DNA from: Thiopseudomonas denitrificans
Lineage (GTDB): Bacteria; Pseudomonadota; Gammaproteobacteria; Pseudomonadales; Pseudomonadaceae
Reading direction: 5' to 3'
DNA length: 64,000 nucleotides
NCBI RefSeq assembly: GCF_002866065.1
Contig: NZ_LNJZ01000003.1
Span: forward strand, 138,667-202,666
Program-made: the position numbers and the translations under genes
Notes under the pieces: generated by a model
The model's database searches: none
What the model saw: the letters and a program-made list of their open reading frames with translations, nothing else
What the model was told of the DNA's origin: nothing
In this document: positions 17,745-26,629 of the stretch, one piece after another
Layout of the letters: the number at the start of each line of letters is the position of its first letter
How positions within the stretch are numbered: the first letter of the stretch is position 1

Positions 17745-18278
17745 ATGAAACGTAAAATCATTTCTCGGGGCGTGGCCCTTGCCGTGCTGACCGGGCTGAG
17801 CGCCTGCTCGACACTGGACGTCGGGAAAAACCCGCGTCTGGACGACCTGACCAGCATTGCCGTCGTGCCGATGGTCAACTACACCGAAACCCCGGATGCC
17901 GGCCAGCGGGCCACCAGCATTGCCCAGAGCATCCTGCACCAGAAAGGTTTCACCGGGCTGTTTACCTATCAGCAGGAGCGTACCGGCAACGTGCTGATCA
18001 TGGACTCGGTCGAGCTGTCGGCTGCCGAGGGTCTCAAATGGGCGCGCAACACCGGCGCCAGCTATGCCCTGACCGGTGCCGTGGAAGAGTGGCGTTACAA
18101 GGTTGGTGTCGATGGCGAACCGGTGGCCGGGCTGACCTTCAACCTGGTTGACCTCAACAGCGGGAAAACCGTCTGGAGTGCCACCGGCAGCCGCAGCGGC
18201 TGGAGCCGTTCCGGTGTCTCCGGTGTCAGCCAGAAGCTGACCAACCAGCTGCTGGCACCATTGTCACCATCAAGATAA
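17745..18278 (+). CDS. pelC: Pel outer-membrane lipoprotein
   Basis: A 177-aa lipoprotein. The signal peptide ends in the lipobox LSAC (Cys at residue 20), without an Asp at +2, so sorting to the outer membrane is expected. In the family PelC forms a ring under the PelB barrel and guides the cationic polymer. The ALTGAVEEWRYKVG and TFNLVDLNSGKTVWSA strands are the conserved core. The start is the ATG at 17745, preceded by GGGAGAG; an upstream in-frame start at 17709 would hide the signal peptide. Confidence 0.9.
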   Translation: MKRKIISRGVALAVLTGLSACSTLDVGKNPRLDDLTSIAVVPMVNYTETPDAGQRATSIAQSILHQKGFTGLFTYQQERTGNVLIMDSVELSAAEGLKWARNTGASYALTGAVEEWRYKVGVDGEPVAGLTFNLVDLNSGKTVWSATGSRSGWSRSGVSGVSQKLTNQLLAPLSPSR

Positions 18279-18288
18279 GGAGTGCGTC

Positions 18289-19674
18289 ATGCAACCGGAA
18301 TCTTACGCGCCGGCACAGCCCCGGCGCACTACGGACGTGACACGTAGCGTCTGGCGACTTGGCCGGTTGCTGGCGCCTTCGGTCAAGTGGCCGGTGACCA
18401 TACTGGAAACATTGCTGGGCACCCTGCTGGTTGTGGGCTTCTGTTACTGGCTCAGGCCGGCAGATCCGTTGCTGACGGGGGCCGGTTTCCCGTGGATCTG
18501 GCTGGTACCGCTGGTGTTCGCGCTGCGTTACGGCAGCCTGTCGGGCCTGTTTTCCGGCATGCTGTTGCTGGGGGTCTGGTTCATGGTCATGGCTCCGGCT
18601 CCGGCTCCGGCTCCGGGCGGGGTGTTTCCGACCCTGTTCTTTGTCGGCGGTTTTCTGCTGACCATTGTTGCCGGTTACTTCAGCGATATCTGGTCAACAC
18701 GGATCAAGCACATGCAGGGGGTCAACGATTATGTCAGTGACCGCCTGTCGGTGCTGACCAGCAATCATTACCTGTTGCGCGTCTCCCATGAGCGCCTGGA
18801 GCAGGAGCTGCTGGCCCAGCCGTTCACGCTCCGGGATGCGGTGGGCTTTCTGCAAAGACAATCTGCGGTGCAGGGCATGGATGAGGCACTGCCGAACATG
18901 TCCAGCGTGCTGGAGTTCGTTGCCCTCAACTGCCAGCTGGAAACGGCTTCGGTTTACGCCGTGACCGGCGGACAACTTTCTGCGCAAGCGGTTGCCTCGA
19001 TTGGCAATGGCTGCCGGCTAAACCCGGACGACCCGATGCTGCGCGAGACGCTGGAACACAGGATGCTGGTCCACCTGCAGGAGCTGGATAGCCGGGAAAG
19101 CGAGTATCTGGCATGTGTGCCGATGAAGAACTCGCGGGACGAGCTCAGGGGTGTGCTGCTGATCCAGCGCATGCCTTTCCTGGCAGTGAGCAAGGACAAC
19201 CTGCAGTTGCTGATGACATTGCTTGGTTATTACATCAACGGGCTGGAAAGTGCCCACCTGATCGGCAGGGTGCAGCAGCATGTGCCGGGCTGTCCTGCTC
19301 CGGTCGCACTGGAGCTGGCACGTCTGGCGCAGTTGCAGTTCGAGACCGGTGTGCGCTCATCATTGCTGGTCATGGCGTTTCCGGCCAGTGGCGTGGCCGA
19401 GTCGCTCCATGACGAGATGGTGCGCCAGCAGCGATTGATGGACATGCTGTGGACTTTTTCCACTGAACGGGCGCGAATTGCAGTGATGCTGCTGCCGCTG
19501 GCCGGTAACAAGGGGGTGGACGGTTACCTGATGCGGCTGGATGACATCCTGATGCGGCAGTTCAATACCGGACTGGCCGGTGCGGGGGTCGCGGTACACG
19601 CTGCTCATATTGACAATAACCAGCCGGGAGAAGCCCTGGCCGGATTGCTGCGACGGTGTGAAGATCATGGTTAG
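18289..19674 (+). CDS. pelD: Pel inner-membrane c-di-GMP receptor
   Basis: Binds c-di-GMP and switches on Pel synthesis. The 461-aa protein has about four N-terminal transmembrane helices (40-135), a coiled linker, a GAF domain (about 175-320) and a degenerate GGDEF domain (about 325-461). The GGDEF motif itself is lost, as in all PelD, but the inhibitory-site motif RxxD is kept as RLMD (R382-D385), the residues that bind the dinucleotide in the family. An Ala-Pro run (APAPAPAPGG, from a GCTCCG hexanucleotide repeat) lies between two membrane helices. The gene follows pelC by 10 bp and overlaps pelE by 8 bp. Confidence 0.92.
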   Translation: MQPESYAPAQPRRTTDVTRSVWRLGRLLAPSVKWPVTILETLLGTLLVVGFCYWLRPADPLLTGAGFPWIWLVPLVFALRYGSLSGLFSGMLLLGVWFMVMAPAPAPAPGGVFPTLFFVGGFLLTIVAGYFSDIWSTRIKHMQGVNDYVSDRLSVLTSNHYLLRVSHERLEQELLAQPFTLRDAVGFLQRQSAVQGMDEALPNMSSVLEFVALNCQLETASVYAVTGGQLSAQAVASIGNGCRLNPDDPMLRETLEHRMLVHLQELDSRESEYLACVPMKNSRDELRGVLLIQRMPFLAVSKDNLQLLMTLLGYYINGLESAHLIGRVQQHVPGCPAPVALELARLAQLQFETGVRSSLLVMAFPASGVAESLHDEMVRQQRLMDMLWTFSTERARIAVMLLPLAGNKGVDGYLMRLDDILMRQFNTGLAGAGVAVHAAHIDNNQPGEALAGLLRRCEDHG

Positions 19675-20677
19675 GGCAATTTTTCTTGTCGCATTCTCGC
19701 TGCTGGCCATCCTGTTGCAGGTGGCGGCCATCATGGCACTGCGCGGCGCCGTTAGCGGCCTGGACCCGATGCTGGCGTTCCTGGCCTTGCAGGTGCTGGC
19801 ATCGCTGTCCCTGGTGCTGGTTGCCGGACCGGTGATCATGCGTCATTACCACCGGACCACAGGCTGGCTGTACCTGTATGTGTTTGTCGGCTGCCTGTTC
19901 ATGCCGGTGGTCGGGATGCTGGTGTTCTTCCTGTTGTGGCTGATGATCGCGTTGCTGGGCTACAGCTTTGTTCCGCTGGCTTCGGCCAACCGGATCGAGC
20001 CTCCCGGTTTTGTTGCCAGGCTGGTCCGGGGCATGGTCTATGGCGGCGGTACCCGGATCAGGGCGCGACTGGAAAATCCCGATAGCAGCGACAGTGATCG
20101 CATGGCCGCGATGACGGCCTTGCAGTCCATGCCGATCCACCTGACCGAGGAAGTGTTGCGCAACCTGTTGAGCGACCAAAAGGAAGAGCTGCGGCTGCTG
20201 GCCTATGGCCTGATGGACAGTGCCGAAAAAGGCATCATGGAGGAAATCGCCAGGACCCAGCAGAAGCTTGAGAAAAATGGCCTGGCCGGAAAGGAGGAGG
20301 GCTACCTGCATGCCCGGATGGCTCAGCTGTACTGGGAGCTGATCTATCAGCGGCTGGTTGCCGGTGATGTGTATCAGTATGTACTGGACAGGGTCATGGA
20401 GCATGCCCGTTTTGCTGTCAGCATTGACGAGGAAGAGGGGCAGATGTGGTACCTGCTGGCGCGCTGCTCTCTGCTCAGGAAACAACCGGAACAGGCTGCC
20501 CATTACCTCGGGCATGCTGCCAGACATGACTTCCCGCGTGAGCGCTTGTTGCCCTGGCAGGCCGAAGCGGCTTTCCTGCAGCGCAATTTCACCGATGTGC
20601 GCCGCCATCTGGCCAGCGTCGATTACAGCCTTGCAGCCGCCCAGCTGCAGCCCGGCATACGATTTTGGACGACATGA
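19667..20677 (+). CDS. pelE: Pel inner-membrane protein E
   Basis: A 336-aa protein with an N-terminal membrane part (about three helices: FLVAFSLLAILLQVAAIM, FLALQVLASLSLVLVAG and LYVFVGCLFMPVVGMLVFFLLW) and a C-terminal cytosolic helical domain with TPR-like repeats (about 130-336). In the family PelE interacts with PelD, PelF and PelG in the synthase complex. The start at 19667 overlaps the pelD stop. The frame is open 29 codons further upstream, but those only read pelD sequence in another frame. Confidence 0.88.
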   Translation: MVRAIFLVAFSLLAILLQVAAIMALRGAVSGLDPMLAFLALQVLASLSLVLVAGPVIMRHYHRTTGWLYLYVFVGCLFMPVVGMLVFFLLWLMIALLGYSFVPLASANRIEPPGFVARLVRGMVYGGGTRIRARLENPDSSDSDRMAAMTALQSMPIHLTEEVLRNLLSDQKEELRLLAYGLMDSAEKGIMEEIARTQQKLEKNGLAGKEEGYLHARMAQLYWELIYQRLVAGDVYQYVLDRVMEHARFAVSIDEEEGQMWYLLARCSLLRKQPEQAAHYLGHAARHDFPRERLLPWQAEAAFLQRNFTDVRRHLASVDYSLAAAQLQPGIRFWTT

Positions 20678-22212
20678 ATATGTTACAGCGAAAAGCCGAC
20701 ATGGTTGACGTGATGTTTCTGCTGGAGGGAACCTTTCCCTATGTTTACGGCGGGGTCTCGGCATGGGTCAACCAGATGATCAGGACCTTTCCCGACACCA
20801 GTTTCGGGATAGTATTTCTGGGTGGACGCAAACAGGATTATGCCGAGCCCCGCTATGAGCTGCCCGACAATGTCCTGCATTTCGAGGCACATTACATTCA
20901 TGAACAGGGTGCGGCGGTCGAGATCAGGGGCAGCAAGGGTGACCGCAAGGCATTTGCCAGCGTGGCCGACCTGCATGACCGTTTGCGCAGCGGGGACAGT
21001 CTGGATGATATCGGCGGCCTGATCCGTACCGTGCTGCCGATGATGAAGAAGGGCGGCAAACTGGACGAGCAGCAGTTTCTGCACAGCGAGGAGTCGTGGA
21101 AGCTGATCACCAACCGCTATGAGGAATACTCCACCGACCCGTCGTTCACCGATTATTTCTGGACCGTACGCATCATGCACAAGCCCTTGTGGCAGCTGGC
21201 CGAGCTGGCCATGAGCGTTCCCAAGGCCAGGGTTTACCATACGGTTTCCACCGGCTATGCCGGGTTCCTCGGGGCCTTGCTGCATTACCGGAGCGGTAGC
21301 CCGTTGCTGGTGTCCGAGCACGGCATCTACACCAAGGAGCGCAAGATCGACTTGTTGCAAAGCCGCTGGATTCAGGACAATCGCAGTATTTTCGAGAAAG
21401 ATATCTCTCGCTCCGGTTATTTCCAGGAGTTGTGGGTGCGGTTTTTCGAGAAGATGGGCCTGATGTGTTACCAGGCCGCAACCGAGATTGTTGCCCTGTA
21501 TGAGGGTAACCGTCAGCGGCAGATTGCCGACGGGGCGCCAGCGGAAAAAACCCGCTGCATTCCCAACGGTATTGATGTCGAGCGGCTGGCCGTGTTGCGC
21601 GAACAGCGGGAGCCCGGTATTCCGGCCGTGGTCGGCCTGATCGGCCGGGTGGTACCGATCAAGGATGTGAAAACCTTTATCCGCACCCTGTTTGTCGCGA
21701 AAAAGGAACTGCCTGACATTGAAGGCTGGATCATCGGCCCGGAAACCGAAGACCCGGCCTATGCGCGGGAATGCCACGAGCTGGTGGTGAGCCTGGGCAT
21801 GCAGGACAGCGTGCGTTTTCTAGGTTTTTGCCGTATCGAGGATGTCCTGCCCAAGCTTGGGTTGCTGGCGCTCAGCTCGATCAGTGAGGCGTTGCCGCTG
21901 GTCGTGCTGGAGGCCTTTGCCGCCGGTGTACCGGTCATCACCACCGATGTCGGCTCCTGCCGTCAGCTGCTCGAAGGCGGCAATGATGAAGACCGCGCCC
22001 TGGGCGCTGCCGGTGCCGTGGTGCCGATTGCCAGCCCGGAAGCCATGTCGGCTGCCATGGTTGAGCTGCTGACCGACAGTTTACGCTGGCGTGCGGCACA
22101 GCAGGCGGGCATTGCACGGGTCGAGCGGTTTTATCGCGACAGCCTGATACTGCAGGAATACTGCGAACTCTATCAGCAGCTGCTGGCACAAAGCCCGGAG
22201 CAGCCTGCCTGA
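20674..22212 (+). CDS. pelF: Pel glycosyltransferase (GT4)
   Basis: Cytosolic glycosyltransferase that polymerises the Pel chain from UDP-sugar. The protein is 512 aa. N-terminal blocks LLEGTFPYVYGGVSAWV and VSEHGIYTKERKIDL are specific to PelF. The GT-B C-terminal lobe has VGLIGRVVPIKDVKTFI and the EX7E-type nucleotide site SEALPLVVLEAFAAGVPVIT. I place the start at the ATG at 20674, whose ATGA overlaps the pelE stop; a TTG nine bases upstream and an ATG at 20680 are alternatives. Confidence 0.93.
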   Translation: MNMLQRKADMVDVMFLLEGTFPYVYGGVSAWVNQMIRTFPDTSFGIVFLGGRKQDYAEPRYELPDNVLHFEAHYIHEQGAAVEIRGSKGDRKAFASVADLHDRLRSGDSLDDIGGLIRTVLPMMKKGGKLDEQQFLHSEESWKLITNRYEEYSTDPSFTDYFWTVRIMHKPLWQLAELAMSVPKARVYHTVSTGYAGFLGALLHYRSGSPLLVSEHGIYTKERKIDLLQSRWIQDNRSIFEKDISRSGYFQELWVRFFEKMGLMCYQAATEIVALYEGNRQRQIADGAPAEKTRCIPNGIDVERLAVLREQREPGIPAVVGLIGRVVPIKDVKTFIRTLFVAKKELPDIEGWIIGPETEDPAYARECHELVVSLGMQDSVRFLGFCRIEDVLPKLGLLALSSISEALPLVVLEAFAAGVPVITTDVGSCRQLLEGGNDEDRALGAAGAVVPIASPEAMSAAMVELLTDSLRWRAAQQAGIARVERFYRDSLILQEYCELYQQLLAQSPEQPA

Positions 22213-22272
22213 CCCGCAGGCCCAAGACTATCGATATCCGGCATGACCGCCGGATCAGCAGGAGAATCAACA

Positions 22273-23658
22273 ATGGCCGGCTTGCACCTGCAATTGCAGA
22301 AGATATTGAGCAGAGACAGTTTCAGCAGCACCTTGTGGGCCTACATGTATGCGGGTATCAACAGCGCAGGGCCGCTGATCCTGTCCATTCTCGGGATTCT
22401 TGTCCTTGGCGGCATCAGCCTCTGGGCGGTCGACCGGCCGGTACATATCATCCAGTTCTATGTGTCCGTCACCTACCTGTTCGCCTGCAGCCTGGTGATT
22501 ACCGGTGCCGTGCAGCTGTATTTTACCCGCTATATTTCCGACCGGCTGTTTGACCGCTGTCAGGAGTGCATCCTGCCCAGTTTCAATGCTATCTGCCTGG
22601 TCACCACGGCCGTCACCGGCAGCCTTGGCCTGATACTGGCCTTCACCCTGTTCCGGCATGAGTCGGCGTTGTACCGCATGCTGATGCTGTCGGGATTTGT
22701 CATCCTCAGCAACATCTGGATCGGTGTCACCTTTCTGGCCAGCATCAAGCGCTATGGCACCATCATCAAGGGGTTCGTATTGGGCTATGCGGTGGTGCTG
22801 CTGGTCGCTTACATCCTGGCGGGCAAAGGCCTGAACGGTCTGCTGGCGGGCTTTGTCACCGGGCATTTTGTCCTGCTGCTGTTCCTGGCCCTGCTGATCC
22901 ACCGCGATTACGACTCGGAAACCTACATCTCGGCGGACATCTTTGACCGCAAGGCGTCCTATCCGGTCCTGATTCTGGTCGGCCTGTTTTTCAACGCGGG
23001 CGTCTGGGCGGACAAGTTCATGTTCTGGTTTTCCGAGGCGGGCCACCAGGTGATAGGCCCGCTACATGCCTCGGTGATTTACGATATTCCGGTATTCATT
23101 GCCTACCTGTGCATCATCCCGGGCATGGCAGTGCTGCTGCTGCGGGTGGAGACCGAGTTCATCCAGAAATATGACGCTTTCTATCATGCGGTACGCCAGG
23201 GCGGTGCTCTGGGCGAGATCCGCATGTGGCGCAACGACATGGTACTGGCCGCACGCAGCTGCATTTACGACATCTTCAAGGTACAGGCAATGGTGGTGCT
23301 GCTGATTTTCGCCTTCGGCGACAAGCTGCTCAATGCCATTGGCGTCTCCAGCCTGTATTTCCCGATGCTGAAGGTGGACGTGATCGGCGTCAGCCTGCAG
23401 ATGGTCCTGCTGGGGATCCTCAACTTCATGTTCTATCTGGACAAGCGCCGGCATGCCCTGCTGCTGACATTCCTGTTCATGTTTCTCAACATTGTCCTGA
23501 CCCGGGTTTCGCTGGAGCTGGGCCCGGCCTATTACGGTTACGGCTTCGGCGGTGCCTTGCTGCTGGATGTGCTGCTCGGCATGTTCCTGCTCAATGGCCG
23601 TTTCGAGCAGCTGGAGTACGAGGTGTACATGCTGCAAGACAACGCCGGCACGGCCTGA
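22273..23658 (+). CDS. pelG: Pel inner-membrane transporter of the polysaccharide-flippase type
   Basis: A 461-aa protein with about twelve transmembrane helices, the membrane component of the Pel synthase. The conserved N-terminus (LQKILSRDSFSSTLWAYMY) and the NAGVWADKFMFWFS helix are family marks. It is preceded by AGGAGAATCAACA, which fixes the start at 22273 rather than the open upstream codons. In the P. aeruginosa arrangement pelG is the last gene; here another gene starts five bases after its stop. Confidence 0.93.
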   Translation: MAGLHLQLQKILSRDSFSSTLWAYMYAGINSAGPLILSILGILVLGGISLWAVDRPVHIIQFYVSVTYLFACSLVITGAVQLYFTRYISDRLFDRCQECILPSFNAICLVTTAVTGSLGLILAFTLFRHESALYRMLMLSGFVILSNIWIGVTFLASIKRYGTIIKGFVLGYAVVLLVAYILAGKGLNGLLAGFVTGHFVLLLFLALLIHRDYDSETYISADIFDRKASYPVLILVGLFFNAGVWADKFMFWFSEAGHQVIGPLHASVIYDIPVFIAYLCIIPGMAVLLLRVETEFIQKYDAFYHAVRQGGALGEIRMWRNDMVLAARSCIYDIFKVQAMVVLLIFAFGDKLLNAIGVSSLYFPMLKVDVIGVSLQMVLLGILNFMFYLDKRRHALLLTFLFMFLNIVLTRVSLELGPAYYGYGFGGALLLDVLLGMFLLNGRFEQLEYEVYMLQDNAGTA

Positions 23659-23663
23659 GCGTC

Positions 23664-24530
23664 ATGAGTCTGGCCTTGTTCAAGTTTCTCGCCGGCAGTG
23701 CCCTGATCGCACTGGCGCTGGGCGGCTGCGTTTACCGCATGGCACAGCAAGAGCCTGCCGATACGGCGTCTGCGTTGCACAGTATTGCCTTCTACTATGG
23801 TGACCGCCCCGACTGGACAATGCTGGACAGCTATCAGATGGCAGTTCTGGAGCCAGAGCACGATTTTGACCTGTCAGGACGCGCCAACACGCAGTGGCTG
23901 GCCTATGTGAGTGTCGGCGAGGCACTGGAAAGCCGGGCGTATTATGCCGATATCCCGCAAGAACTGATCCTCGACCGCAACAGGATCTGGCGCTCCATGG
24001 TGATTGATGTCGCCCGCCCCGAATGGGCTGATTTTCTGCTGGAAAAAGTCTTCACGCCGATTGTCGAACAGGGCTATCAGGGTTTCTTTCTGGATACCCT
24101 GGATTCCTACCAGCTGGTGCATGGAAGCGGGGCGCGTGGCAATGCCAGTCGTGCCGGTCTGCAGCAGCTGATCCACCGTCTGAAACAGCGGTGGCCTGAG
24201 CACCATATCATCCTGAATCGTGGCTTCGAGCTGTTTCCTGCTGTGGCCGAAGATGTGTTCGCTCTGGCGTTCGAGTCCCTGTATCAGGGCTGGGACGAAG
24301 CGGCCGGCGAGTATGTCGAGGTATCACACAGGGACCGGGAATGGCTGTCGGCACAGGTCGGACATGCCCTGCAAACCCGCAAGATTCCCGTGATTGCCAT
24401 TGATTATTGCGACCCTTCCTCTCCTGATTGTACGTTGCGCACCCTGCGCAAAATCCGCGCCCGTGGCTGGGTGCCCTTTGTCGCCGATGGCGGCCTGGTA
24501 CAGCTGAACAGCCTGTCCGCCACCCACTGA
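23664..24530 (+). CDS. Lipoprotein with PelA-type glycoside hydrolase domain (eighth pel gene)
   Basis: A 288-aa protein whose signal peptide ends in the lipobox LGGC (C22). Residues 38-285 align end to end with the hydrolase domain of PelA in the same operon: HSIAFYYGDRP versus LGDIAFYYGND, IVEQGYQGFFLDTLDS versus LVQAGYQGLLLDDQGE, and VIAIDYCDPSS versus VVAIDYCVPGD. It keeps the residues expected for an active GH114/GH166 barrel: GE at 85-86, D144, NRG at 185-187, E204 in AFESLY, and D247. It starts 5 bp after pelG. I infer a lipid-anchored endo-acting Pel hydrolase, possibly for polymer trimming or release. Substrate and membrane side are not shown by sequence. Confidence 0.85.
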   Translation: MSLALFKFLAGSALIALALGGCVYRMAQQEPADTASALHSIAFYYGDRPDWTMLDSYQMAVLEPEHDFDLSGRANTQWLAYVSVGEALESRAYYADIPQELILDRNRIWRSMVIDVARPEWADFLLEKVFTPIVEQGYQGFFLDTLDSYQLVHGSGARGNASRAGLQQLIHRLKQRWPEHHIILNRGFELFPAVAEDVFALAFESLYQGWDEAAGEYVEVSHRDREWLSAQVGHALQTRKIPVIAIDYCDPSSPDCTLRTLRKIRARGWVPFVADGGLVQLNSLSATH

Positions 24531-24547
24531 ATCCTGCCGTGTTTCGC

Positions 24548-24568
24548 GGCCGGATCTTATCTCCGGCC
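24548..24568 (+). terminator. Hairpin after the pel operon
   Basis: GGCCGGA and TCCGGCC pair around a 7-nt loop, 17 bp after the last pel-operon stop. There is no T-run behind it, so termination is possible but not clear. Confidence 0.35.
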
Positions 24569-24603
24569 TGCAGGCCCCGTGAATGCTGGTTCTCGCTCCG
24601 GTC

Positions 24604-24617
24604 TTGATTTTGGTCAA
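24604..24617. promoter_or_regulatory. Anr/FNR-type box upstream of nrdD
   Basis: TTGAT-TTTG-GTCAA has one mismatch to the TTGAT-N4-ATCAA consensus of Anr/FNR. It lies about 90 bp upstream of the class III reductase, an enzyme that works only without oxygen. Confidence 0.65.
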
Positions 24618-24645
24618 TTCTTTCTGCAAGGCAAGCTCTTAATAT

Positions 24646-24692
24646 CCACCACATCTTGTGTTTAGAGTGTAGCGATACACCATATATTGTGT
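24646..24692. promoter_or_regulatory. Pair of NrdR boxes upstream of nrdD
   Basis: The distal copy of the pair is ACACCATATATTGTGT at 24677-24692, which fits the NrdR consensus acaCwAtATaTwGtgt at nearly every base. The first, at 24646-24661, is weaker (about 12 of 16). Their starts are exactly 31 bp apart, three helical turns, which is the spacing NrdR uses to repress ribonucleotide reductase genes. Confidence 0.75.
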
Positions 24693-24702
24693 AGGGATAA
24701 GC

Positions 24703-26442
24703 ATGACAAGCCAGCAGAATCAAGCCGCCACGCAGCACCAGCAGGTCGATGTGGCCTCGTCCATCAACGAATATCTGGAGCGCCAGGACTGGCGGGTCAA
24801 CGCCAATGCCAACCAGGGTTACTCACTGGGCGGGATGATTCTCAACGTGTCCGGCAAGGTGACGGCCAACTACTGGCTCAACGAGGTGTACAGCCCGGAA
24901 ATCGGTGCGGCACACCGCAACGCGGACCTGCACATCCATGATCTGGACATGCTGGCCGGCTATTGTGCGGGCTGGTCGCTGCGTACATTGCTCAACGAAG
25001 GCTTCAACGGCATTCCCGGCCGCGTTGAAGCCGGCCCGCCCAGGCACCTGAGCAGTGCTTTGGGCCAGATGGTCAACTTTCTCGGCACGCTGCAGAACGA
25101 GTGGGCCGGCGCCCAGGCGTTCAGCTCCTTTGATACCTACCTGGCGCCTTTTGTGCGCAAGGACCGGCTCGACTACCAGCAGGTGCGCCAGTACATCCAG
25201 GAATTCATCTACAACCTCAACGTGCCTTCACGCTGGGGTACGCAAACACCCTTCACCAACCTGACTTTCGACTGGGTCTGCCCGGAAGACCTGCGCGAGC
25301 AGATTCCCTATATCGGTGGCGTGGAAATGCCGTTCGCCTATGGCGACCTACAGGAAGAAATGGACCTGATCAACCGTGCCTATATCGAAGTGATGCAGGC
25401 CGGTGACGGGCTAGGCCGGGTGTTCACCTTCCCGATTCCGACCTACAACATCACTAAAGATTTCCCCTGGGACAGTGAAAACGCCGATCGGCTGTTTGCC
25501 ATGACTGCCCGCTACGGCCTGCCGTATTTCCAGAATTTCATCAACTCCGACATGGAGCCCAATCAGGTACGTTCCATGTGCTGCCGGCTGCAGCTGGACG
25601 TACGCGAGCTGCTCAAGCGTGGCGGTGGCCTGTTCGGTTCAGCCGAGCAGACCGGTTCGCTGGGTGTGGTGACCATCAACTGCGCCCGTCTGGGCTACCT
25701 GCACAAAAACGACCTGCCCGGCCTGTACGCCCGGCTGGACGAGCTGATGGACATGGCGCGTGACAGCCTCGAGGTCAAGCGCACTGTCATTCAGCAGCAT
25801 ATGGACAACGGGCTGTACCCCTATACCAAGCGCTATCTGGGCACCTTGCGTAACCACTTCTCCACCATCGGCGTGAACGGCATGCACGAAATGCTGCGTA
25901 ACCTGACCGGTGACCGCGAAGGCATGCATACGGAGTCGGGCCGTCAGCTGGCGCTGGAGGTGCTGGATCATATCCGTGCCAAAATGGTGCAGTACCAGGA
26001 AGAAACCGGCCATCTGTACAACCTTGAGGCAACCCCGGCCGAAGGCACCACCTACCGCTTTGCCAAGGAAGACCAGGTGCGTTTCCCGGATATCCTGCAG
26101 GCCGGCTACCCGGATGCCCCCTACTACACCAACAGCTCGCAGCTGCCGGTCGGCTATACCGACGATGCCTTTGAAGCGCTGCTATTGCAGGATGAGCTGC
26201 AATGCAAATATACCGGTGGCACTGTCTTGCACCTGTACATGAACGAACAGATTTCCTCGGTGGAAGCCTGCAAGAATCTGGTCAAGGCCTCTCTTGGCCG
26301 CTTCCGCCTGCCTTACCTGACCATTACCCCGACCTTTTCCATCTGCCCGGTGCATGGCTATCTGGCCGGCGAACATGAATTTTGTCCGCAGTGCGATGCG
26401 CAGCTGGAAGTCGAGCTGGAAAAAGAAGCTGCAACTGCATGA
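24703..26442 (+). CDS. nrdD: Anaerobic ribonucleotide reductase large part, without glycyl radical segment
   Basis: Class III reductase that makes dNTPs from NTPs without oxygen. The 579-aa product has the usual catalytic barrel (ADLHIHDLDMLAGYCAGWSL near the N-terminus, MCCRLQLD in the middle) and the zinc site CPVHGY...CPQC (C548, H551, C561, C564). It then stops after a short acidic tail. Typical NrdD continues directly into a C-terminal glycyl radical loop; that part is missing here and is found as a separate small gene at 26670. The separate gene has its own start and ribosome site. The pair presumably forms one enzyme activated by NrdG. Confidence 0.92.
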   Translation: MTSQQNQAATQHQQVDVASSINEYLERQDWRVNANANQGYSLGGMILNVSGKVTANYWLNEVYSPEIGAAHRNADLHIHDLDMLAGYCAGWSLRTLLNEGFNGIPGRVEAGPPRHLSSALGQMVNFLGTLQNEWAGAQAFSSFDTYLAPFVRKDRLDYQQVRQYIQEFIYNLNVPSRWGTQTPFTNLTFDWVCPEDLREQIPYIGGVEMPFAYGDLQEEMDLINRAYIEVMQAGDGLGRVFTFPIPTYNITKDFPWDSENADRLFAMTARYGLPYFQNFINSDMEPNQVRSMCCRLQLDVRELLKRGGGLFGSAEQTGSLGVVTINCARLGYLHKNDLPGLYARLDELMDMARDSLEVKRTVIQQHMDNGLYPYTKRYLGTLRNHFSTIGVNGMHEMLRNLTGDREGMHTESGRQLALEVLDHIRAKMVQYQEETGHLYNLEATPAEGTTYRFAKEDQVRFPDILQAGYPDAPYYTNSSQLPVGYTDDAFEALLLQDELQCKYTGGTVLHLYMNEQISSVEACKNLVKASLGRFRLPYLTITPTFSICPVHGYLAGEHEFCPQCDAQLEVELEKEAATA

Positions 26443-26534
26443 TATTAAATCTGAAAACACTGTGCATGCTTCAAGAATGGTTACACCAGTATTTTAAACT
26501 TGCTCCGTTGATTGCACGGAGTTTATAGCGCTAT

Positions 26535-26629
26535 CGGAGTCTGGGTATTGCAGGGCCTTGGCCGCCATGGATGGCGGCTTGGAGCTTACAAGGATGTACT
26601 TGCAGCGTCCCTGCAGTACCCAGACTCCG
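26535..26629 (-). repeat. Structured intergenic repeat, copy 1 (inside the split nrdD)
   Basis: A 95-bp element. Outer arms of 21 bp (26535-26555 and 26609-26629) pair with one mismatch. Inside is a perfect hairpin with arms GCCGCCAT / ATGGCGGC. A single-stranded block then follows that reads, on the minus strand, GACGCTGCAAGTACATCCTT and then GTAAGCTC. The same block and the same CCATCCATGG centre recur in copy 2 at 35.9 kb. It lies between the nrdD large ORF and the glycyl radical ORF, transcribed with them. Confidence 0.7.

Noticed and set aside
23226-23663. Upstream extension of the extra pel lipoprotein gene into pelG
   Set aside because: It only reads pelG out of frame and would bury the lipoprotein signal peptide.
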